Of a stretch of DNA of 64,000 bases, positions 58,876-64,000 are shown piece by piece. The notes beneath the pieces were generated by a model, which worked only from the letters and a program-made list of their open reading frames with translations, was not told the origin of the DNA and made no database searches. The first letter of the stretch is position 1. Each line of letters opens with the position of its first letter. A program made the translations under genes and the position numbers. The DNA is from an uncultured Bacteroidia bacterium (GTDB lineage: Bacteria; Bacteroidota; Bacteroidia; Bacteroidales; F082): contig CADCJI010000003.1 in the NCBI GenBank assembly GCA_902801625.1, positions 1 through 64,000 of the forward strand, given 5' to 3'.

Positions 58876-59715
58876 TTACTTTACCGCCTTGATCTTTCCA
58901 CCCTTCCGCATCATGGCATCCCACCAACGGGCAGGCATGAGCGCATGCATAACTCTGCCAGAAATCGAAAAACGGCCGCGGGAATAGCGTGCTTTGGGGT
59001 GACGGCTGTTGACAGCGCGACTGATAGCCTTGGTGATGACGGAGGGCTTTGACAGGAAATTGGTCTTATAGAACCAATCAATGTTTTTGGCCCATTGTGT
59101 GCCGACCTCTTCGTAAGCCGTACCCGCCGACGCTTCCATGAGGTGTTTGGCTGCTATGGGTCCCCAGTCAGTCTTGATGGAACCCGGCTCAATCATCACC
59201 ACATCGATGCCAAAGGGTTTCATCTCCATGCGCAAGGCATCGCTAAAGGCCTCAACAGAGTATTTGGTCACATTGTACCAGCCACCCATATAAATCACCA
59301 TCTTGCCCGCTATCGATGAGGTGTTGATGATACGACCACTCCCCTGCTTGCGCATATAGGGCAGCACCAACTGCGTCAGTCGCGCCAAGCCGAAGACATT
59401 CACTTCCACCTGACGACGCGCATCCTCAAGCGGCACAGTCTCGATAGTACCAAAGTAACCGTATCCCGCATTGTTGACCAACACGTCAATTCGACCTTCG
59501 GCTTGTATGACGGCCTCAACGCCTTGACTCATAGACGCTTCATCGGTGACATCCATCTTGATCACCTTCACACCGTATGCCTTCAAAGGTTCCATCAGTT
59601 CCACCCTTCGGGCGGCAGCATAAACCTTATGGCCTTGTTGGGCCAAAGTCTGGGCAGCGTCGAAACCGATGCCACTGCTGGCCCCTGTAATAAGAATTAC
59701 CTTGTTCTGCTTCAT
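58876..59715 (-). CDS. short-chain dehydrogenase/reductase
   Basis: 279 residues, classical SDR: cofactor motif TGASSGIG (10-17), NNAGYG (81-86), Ser134 and the catalytic Tyr147-x-x-x-Lys151 (YNVTK). Arg36-Arg37 after strand 2 (AAARR) favours NADP(H). The C-terminus is extended and basic (MMRKGGKIKAVK). Substrate unknown. A TAATTTTG box ends only 8 bp before the start codon, so the transcript would have little or no leader. Confidence 0.92.
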   Translation of the reverse strand: MKQNKVILITGASSGIGFDAAQTLAQQGHKVYAAARRVELMEPLKAYGVKVIKMDVTDEASMSQGVEAVIQAEGRIDVLVNNAGYGYFGTIETVPLEDARRQVEVNVFGLARLTQLVLPYMRKQGSGRIINTSSIAGKMVIYMGGWYNVTKYSVEAFSDALRMEMKPFGIDVVMIEPGSIKTDWGPIAAKHLMEASAGTAYEEVGTQWAKNIDWFYKTNFLSKPSVITKAISRAVNSRHPKARYSRGRFSISGRVMHALMPARWWDAMMRKGGKIKAVK

Positions 59716-59723
59716 AATGCATG

Positions 59724-59731
59724 CAAAATTA
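59724..59731 (-). promoter_or_regulatory. -7 box of SDR gene
   Basis: TAATTTTG on the minus strand, 8 bp before the start codon: near-leaderless transcript predicted. Confidence 0.55.
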
Positions 59732-59773
59732 CAAATTCCCGCAACGATTCCGCAAGGATTCGTGTTTTTTCCG

Positions 59774-59781
59774 TAATTTTG
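59774..59781 (+). promoter_or_regulatory. -7 box of thioesterase-MMPL operon
   Basis: TAATTTTG 29 bp before the start at 59811. Confidence 0.6.
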
Positions 59782-59810
59782 CCGCTTCTTTTTACCGAGG
59801 TAAAAACACT

Positions 59811-60218
59811 ATGAATACCTACAAACACGAAGTAAAATACTACGAATGCGACCGTATGGGCGTGACGCATCATTCCAACTACGTCCGTTTCATGGAAGAG
59901 GCCCGTGTCGATTGGCTCGACCAACTGGGGTTCGGCTTCGAGAAAATCGAAGCGGAGAATGTCTTCTCCCCTGTCATTTCCATTTCTTGCGAATACAAGC
60001 ACCCTACCACCTTCAAGGACATAATTGAAATTGAGGTGAAAATCAGCAAGATGAGCGAGATGAAATTTGAGTTCGACTATACGATGCGCTCCAACGGCAA
60101 ATTGGTCTGCCTTGGACACAGTGCTCATTGCTTCATCGAAAACGGTCGTCCCGTGGCCATCTCAAAGCGCCTCCCCGACTTTTATCAATCACTAAAAAGT
60201 TATTTATCAGTTGAATAA
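59811..60218 (+). CDS. acyl-CoA thioesterase (hotdog fold, 4HBT/YbgC type)
   Basis: 135 residues from the ATG at 59811. The YbgC-type active-site stretch is YECDRMGVTHHSNYVRFMEE with Asp14 as catalytic acid, in front of the long hotdog helix. The family hydrolyses acyl-CoA thioesters. It overlaps the next gene by one base (TAATG), so an acyl substrate linked to the MMPL exporter is plausible, for example in lipid or aryl-polyene-like pathways; no other such gene is nearby. Confidence 0.88.
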   Translation: MNTYKHEVKYYECDRMGVTHHSNYVRFMEEARVDWLDQLGFGFEKIEAENVFSPVISISCEYKHPTTFKDIIEIEVKISKMSEMKFEFDYTMRSNGKLVCLGHSAHCFIENGRPVAISKRLPDFYQSLKSYLSVE

Positions 60219-62692
60219 TGCATAAAATCTTTGTTCCCATATACCATTACTTCAAAAATCACAAGATCCTGATGTACCTGATTATGGTCATCTCGTTCTT
60301 GGTATTCCTCTTATTCGGGCTGCGGCTCCATTTCGAGGAGGACATCTCTAAGCTTTTGCCTACCTCAAGTGTCGAAAGCCAGCTGGCCTTTACCTCAATC
60401 CAACTCAAGGACAAGATTTACCTTCAAGTGACCTCTGCCGATGAGCCTGTCTCCCCCAACATCCTTGCTGAACGGACTGATGAATTCATCAACCTACTCT
60501 ACGAGAAGGATTCTACGACCCATTTCATTGGCAATGTGCTTTACAAAATGGAGCCCGAGGTGGCCATCAACGCCTTGGATTTTGTGCTTGAGCACATCCC
60601 TTCTTTCATCGACACCTCTGCCTACAGTAACTTTGAGAAAGCCCTTGAGCCTGAGGCAATCCAGAACCAGATGTGGGTCAACTACGAGCAGATGATGGAA
60701 GATGAGACGGGCGACATTACCCAAGCCATCATGTACGACCCGCTCAACTTGCGTGATGTGGTGCTCGGCGATGTGATGCAAGGCGCTGTCAACGGCTTCA
60801 ACATCATCGACGGGCAACTCTTCTGCCCCGACAGCACCGTAGCCATCGCCTATCTTGCTCCCGCTTTCCAATCCTTGGATTCGAAGTCGGCCAACAAGTT
60901 CGCCAAAATGCTGAAACAAACGCAAGAGGAATTTGAAACCATCCACCCAGACATAAAAGTGCATGCCCACGGCGACCCCATCGGCAGTGTTTCGAATGCC
61001 GGACGCATCCGCTCCGACCTTGTCGTGACCGTGGGTATTTCCCTGGTTTTGATATTGATCCTTATCGGCTTGTGTTTCAGAAACCTTTCTTTCATCTGGG
61101 AGCTGTTGTTACCTATCATCTATGGCACAGCCTTCTCGTTGGCGGGGATCTTCTGGATTAAGGGCGAGATGTCGCTCATGGCCTTAGGATTGGGGGCCAT
61201 CGTGCTGGGTGTGGCCATCAGCTACAGCCTGCATGTGCTCATCCACCATTTCTTTGTCGGCGACCCCGAAAAACTGCTACAAGACGAGTCTACGCCCGTG
61301 TTCTTGAGCTGTATCACCACAGTGGGCGCTTTCTGCAGCCTGCTCTTCACCGATAGCGACCTGCTCCGCGACTTCGGTCTGTTCGCCTCCTTCGCTTTGA
61401 TAGGCTCCACGCTTTTCGCCTTGATCTTCCTGCCTCATTTCTTGCCTGCCCGCAAGGCCGACAGCAACAGCAAGACCTTCCGCCGAATCTCGCGCCTCAA
61501 CAACCTGCCTTTTGACAAAAAGCCCTGGTTCTTGATAATGATTGCGGTCATCGTAGTGATAGGCATCATTTTTTCACCTAAGGTGAAATTCGACAACGAC
61601 CTCCGCAACCTCGACTACAACTCACCCGAGGAAACCATGGCCGAAGGCCTTTATAATACGAAGAATAACGATGGCTTTTATCACTTGTATTTTGCCACCG
61701 TTTCCACCAACCTCGATGAGGCCTTGGAAGCCGACAAGACGCTCATGGTACTGCTTGATTCACTGAAGCAACAAGGTGCGGTTCATAGCTATACCGATGT
61801 CATCCCCAAGCTCTTCGTCACCCAGGCCGACCAAGAGCAGCGTATTGCCGCATGGAACGACTTCTGGACCGAAGAGAGGAAAGCCTACGCCATCTCACGC
61901 GTTGAGAAAGGGGCCTTGGAATTCGGCCTCGACCCGATGATGTTCTACGACTTCAAGGAACTTCTCGATGCCGACTACGAAGCCGCCTCGCTGATGGAAA
62001 GCGGTGTGGTGCCCGACAACCTTTTGGGCAACTTCATCGAATGCAATGCCGACAACCAATACATGGTGTTCACCGATGTCTCCATGGACTTCGATGAGAA
62101 AGACATCGCCACCGATGCCTTGGTCACCAACCCCAAGACCTTTGTTTTGGAGCCGTTCTACTACTGCAAGAGCATGGTGGAGGTCATCAACGACGACTTC
62201 AATATCGCCGTGTGGATCTCCTCGCTGTTCGTGCTGTTGATCCTCCTGATTTCCTTCCGCAACATCATCACCGCCTTGCTGTCGTTCCTTCCCATGGTGC
62301 TCAGCTGGTTCATGGTGCAGGGCTACATGGCCATCATCGGGCTTGAGTTCAACCTCATCAACATCATCATCTCCACCTTCATTTTTGGTGTGGGTGTCGA
62401 CTACAGCATCTTCATCACCGAAGGTTTGCTCAAGCAGGCGCGAACGGGTGACCGCGACGTGCTCACCTGGCACAAAGTGGCCATCTTCTTCTCGGCCATC
62501 ATTTTGGTTATCGTGGTGGCCTCGCTCCTCTTCGCCGTCCATCCCGCCATCCGTTCCATCGGTCTCAGCACCCTCATCGGAATGGCCTCAACCATAATGA
62601 TTTCGTACTCACTGTTGCCGTTCGCGTTCTGGAGGTTGATGAAGTGGCCGTGGTATAGTCGGAGTGTGATGAAAAAGGTTCAGAAGGAATGA
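60218..62692 (+). CDS. MMPL/RND-superfamily exporter
   Basis: 824 residues with twelve helices in the RND 1+5+1+5 layout: helix 1 at about 18-38, a large periplasmic loop (40-260), five helices, a second loop (about 460-660) and five closing helices. GAIVLGVAISYSLHVLIHHF and IFGVGVDYSIFITEGLLKQA are the paired helix-4 motifs with Asp/Ser residues used for proton coupling in MMPL proteins. Such transporters move lipids or hydrophobic compounds to the outer envelope. Coupled to the thioesterase. No membrane-fusion or OM partner is adjacent, as is usual for MMPL. Confidence 0.9.
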   Translation: MHKIFVPIYHYFKNHKILMYLIMVISFLVFLLFGLRLHFEEDISKLLPTSSVESQLAFTSIQLKDKIYLQVTSADEPVSPNILAERTDEFINLLYEKDSTTHFIGNVLYKMEPEVAINALDFVLEHIPSFIDTSAYSNFEKALEPEAIQNQMWVNYEQMMEDETGDITQAIMYDPLNLRDVVLGDVMQGAVNGFNIIDGQLFCPDSTVAIAYLAPAFQSLDSKSANKFAKMLKQTQEEFETIHPDIKVHAHGDPIGSVSNAGRIRSDLVVTVGISLVLILILIGLCFRNLSFIWELLLPIIYGTAFSLAGIFWIKGEMSLMALGLGAIVLGVAISYSLHVLIHHFFVGDPEKLLQDESTPVFLSCITTVGAFCSLLFTDSDLLRDFGLFASFALIGSTLFALIFLPHFLPARKADSNSKTFRRISRLNNLPFDKKPWFLIMIAVIVVIGIIFSPKVKFDNDLRNLDYNSPEETMAEGLYNTKNNDGFYHLYFATVSTNLDEALEADKTLMVLLDSLKQQGAVHSYTDVIPKLFVTQADQEQRIAAWNDFWTEERKAYAISRVEKGALEFGLDPMMFYDFKELLDADYEAASLMESGVVPDNLLGNFIECNADNQYMVFTDVSMDFDEKDIATDALVTNPKTFVLEPFYYCKSMVEVINDDFNIAVWISSLFVLLILLISFRNIITALLSFLPMVLSWFMVQGYMAIIGLEFNLINIIISTFIFGVGVDYSIFITEGLLKQARTGDRDVLTWHKVAIFFSAIILVIVVASLLFAVHPAIRSIGLSTLIGMASTIMISYSLLPFAFWRLMKWPWYSRSVMKKVQKE

Positions 62693-62693
62693 G

Positions 62694-62945
62694 CTATTCC
62701 TCGCCCATTCGCGCCTTCATTGCTGCATTGACCTCGGCTGAATAGTATTGGAAAAAGTTGAAACTCATGGCGATGGAGATTCTGAGAATCAAGTCGGCAT
62801 CGAGCGAACGCTTATTGAAGATTTTGTAGACATGGTTGCGAGTGCAAGGTATTTGCTTGGCCAACCAACCTACGCTACGCTTGTCAGCTTTCAGTTGAGC
62901 CTGTATGAGATGTCCAATGTGGATGTTGCTTTGAAGGTTTTCCAT
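62694..62945 (-). CDS. small HTH (XRE-like) protein, paralogue 3
   Basis: 83 residues. IHIGHLIQAQLKADKRSVGW then LAKQIPCTRNHVYKIFNKRS aligns with the tandem pair at 7635-7919 and 8029-8271 in length and in the helix-turn-helix, with lower identity (about 35-40% by eye). The C-terminus NAAMKARMGEE differs. It lies 1 bp after the convergent MMPL gene and divergent from the HTH-kinase pair. A -7 box (TACTTTTG) is at 62968-62975. Confidence 0.72.
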   Translation of the reverse strand: MENLQSNIHIGHLIQAQLKADKRSVGWLAKQIPCTRNHVYKIFNKRSLDADLILRISIAMSFNFFQYYSAEVNAAMKARMGEE

Positions 62946-62967
62946 CTGCTCACGTAATCGAATAGTG

Positions 62968-62975
62968 CAAAAGTA
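62968..62975 (-). promoter_or_regulatory. -7 box of HTH paralogue 3
   Basis: TACTTTTG on the minus strand, 22 bp before the start codon. Confidence 0.55.
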
Positions 62976-63049
62976 GCCCTTAACAGACTTTCATTTTTCA
63001 TCCATTTCATCCATTTGCGTTTTCTTTCGATTCCTAACATGAAATTGTT

Positions 63050-63057
63050 TATTTTTG
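63050..63057 (+). promoter_or_regulatory. -7 box of HTH-kinase pair
   Basis: TATTTTTG 18 bp before the ATG at 63076; no other start fits the spacing as well. Confidence 0.6.
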
Positions 63058-63075
63058 CCCAAAATAAGCGGAACC

Positions 63076-63642
63076 ATGTTATCCCTTCCTATCATAGCAA
63101 TGATTAAGAAGAAATCGGGGCTGGACTTCAGTAACGCCAAGGATTTCGAGGTGTTGTCGGAGTCGTTTCCAGCCAGCGACCGTTTGGGTGTCAACACCCT
63201 GAAACGACTGATGGGCTATGCCAAATCCCCTATCGCGCCACGTAAAGCCACCCTTGATGCCTTGGCGCATTATCTCGGTTCGCCTTCATGGGAAGTGCTG
63301 ACAGGTGTCCAACCCATTGAAAGCGACTGGATGGAAAAGGCTTTCTTCGCCGATGAGATTCGCGAAGGCACGACGGTGGAGGCATCATGGCTACCCAACC
63401 GTCATATCGCTTTGCTGTGTATCGGTGAAAACAAGTTTAGGGTGACCGAAAGCCTTAACGGCAAGTTGCAAGTCAACGATGAGGTGACCATCTTTAGTTT
63501 TCGTTTGGAGTATCCTTTGCAGGTGTACCAAGTCATCCGCAATGGCGAGATTGTGCGCGATGCCGCCGGTAACGAGTTGGGGTATGTAGCTGGACGCCAG
63601 AACGGCTTGACTGAACTATTCATCAAGGAGGCGTCATCATGA
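63076..63642 (+). CDS. putative DNA-binding protein paired with a protein kinase
   Basis: 188 residues. The first 85 (KKSGLDFSNAKDFEVLSESF ... TLKRLMGYAKSPIAPRKATL, DALAHYLGSPSWEVL) follow a pattern frequent in Bacteroidota proteins with a helical, HTH-like N-terminus. The rest (about 100-185) is beta-rich (FFADEIREGTTVEASWLPNR, HIALLCIGENKFRVTESLNG) and might be a sensor or binding domain. Its stop overlaps the kinase start by 4 bp (ATGA), so the two are translated together. A regulator whose activity is set by the kinase is the simplest reading, not shown. Confidence 0.65.
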   Translation: MLSLPIIAMIKKKSGLDFSNAKDFEVLSESFPASDRLGVNTLKRLMGYAKSPIAPRKATLDALAHYLGSPSWEVLTGVQPIESDWMEKAFFADEIREGTTVEASWLPNRHIALLCIGENKFRVTESLNGKLQVNDEVTIFSFRLEYPLQVYQVIRNGEIVRDAAGNELGYVAGRQNGLTELFIKEASS

Positions 63643-64000
63643 GCAATTCCGATTTCATCAGTCCTGCGCAACACGAGCAACAAGAGGTGTTATTCGACAG
63701 CGGTGGCACCTGCGACTGCTACCGTCTCGTCAAGGACAACCGTGTGTATTGCGTCAAGCGGCCCAAGAAGGACATGCGTTCTTCTGAGGCTTACATGAGT
63801 TTGTTCCGCAAGGAGTTCGAACTCGGCATCGAATTGGAGCATCCCAACATTGTGCGTTATTTTGCCTACGATGAGGACGAACAAGGCCCTTTCATCCGTA
63901 TGGATTACATTGATGGCGACAGCCTTGATGCTTTTGTGGCTCAGCATCCTGACTATTTCAAAGATAAAGGACATAGGAAACAATTCTGCGACGAGTTGTT
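63639..64000 (+). CDS. serine/threonine protein kinase (5' part, cut by window edge)
   Basis: 120 codons are present, open at the edge. The N-lobe of a Hanks-type kinase can be read: a degenerate glycine loop (FDSGGTCDCYRLV), the ATP-binding Lys40 in YCVKRPKK, a helix-C Glu in FRKEFELGIELEHPNIVRYF, and the hinge IRMDYIDGDSLD. The catalytic loop and anything beyond the kinase domain lie outside the window. No signal or membrane segment so far. Coupled to the HTH-like gene upstream. Confidence 0.8.
   Translation, partial: MSNSDFISPAQHEQQEVLFDSGGTCDCYRLVKDNRVYCVKRPKKDMRSSEAYMSLFRKEFELGIELEHPNIVRYFAYDEDEQGPFIRMDYIDGDSLDAFVAQHPDYFKDKGHRKQFCDEL

Overview
The window looks like chromosomal DNA of a gut- or rumen-type member of the Bacteroidales (phylum Bacteroidota). 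The evidence is the Bacteroidota promoter box TAnnTTTG ahead of many genes, weak Shine-Dalgarno sites, many lipoproteins with an S/A-x-C lipobox, WG-repeat and Fn3/GEVED surface proteins, type IX secretion (T9SS) C-terminal sorting domains on three proteins, and a carboxypeptidase-regulatory/outer-membrane-barrel receptor. I see no tRNA, rRNA, CRISPR array, prophage or intact insertion sequence.

Layout. 1-0.8 kb: the 5' part of rpsA with a structured leader. 1-10 kb: a minus-strand accessory block of envelope proteins (two WG-repeat proteins, a lipoprotein esterase, an unknown lipoprotein, two proteins sharing a 'GNLQY' domain, two small HTH paralogues). 8.5-13.7 kb: a tightly coupled operon of ECF sigma factor, anti-sigma-like membrane protein, secreted caspase-like protease, outer-membrane barrel and Fn3 lipoprotein. 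13.7-19.8 kb: a hydrolase, then an SPFH / PH-like membrane proteins / CPBP protease / ribbon-helix-helix operon. 20-24.4 kb: M48 protease, murD-murL (peptidoglycan D-Glu by epimerisation after ligation) and YqgE. 24.5-34 kb: M16 protease, OM receptor-like protein, Zn/Cd-type P-ATPase, M6 protease with a T9SS tail. 34.2-44.3 kb: two convergent cobalamin-riboswitch-controlled giant surface proteins with a CoA-transferase and a MarC protein between them. 44.4-57 kb: His-phosphatase, a porin / imelysin / di-haem oxidoreductase iron-type locus, a T9SS Fn3 giant and a fused CcsBA haem-export/cytochrome-assembly protein. 57-64 kb: C69 dipeptidase, SDR, thioesterase plus MMPL exporter, another HTH paralogue, and an HTH-protein kinase pair running off the end.

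Two themes stand out. First, dispersed palindromic repeats of several families sit between genes and also inside reading frames, in frame: in murD, murL, a PH-like membrane protein and (two different repeats) the P-ATPase. One family is a 92-bp three-armed cloverleaf with compensatory base changes between its two copies. Second, regulation can be read at several places: two B12 riboswitches on surface proteins, a recurring dyad-plus-promoter module ahead of the iron porin, ccsBA and a putative small RNA, and a long rpsA leader hairpin.
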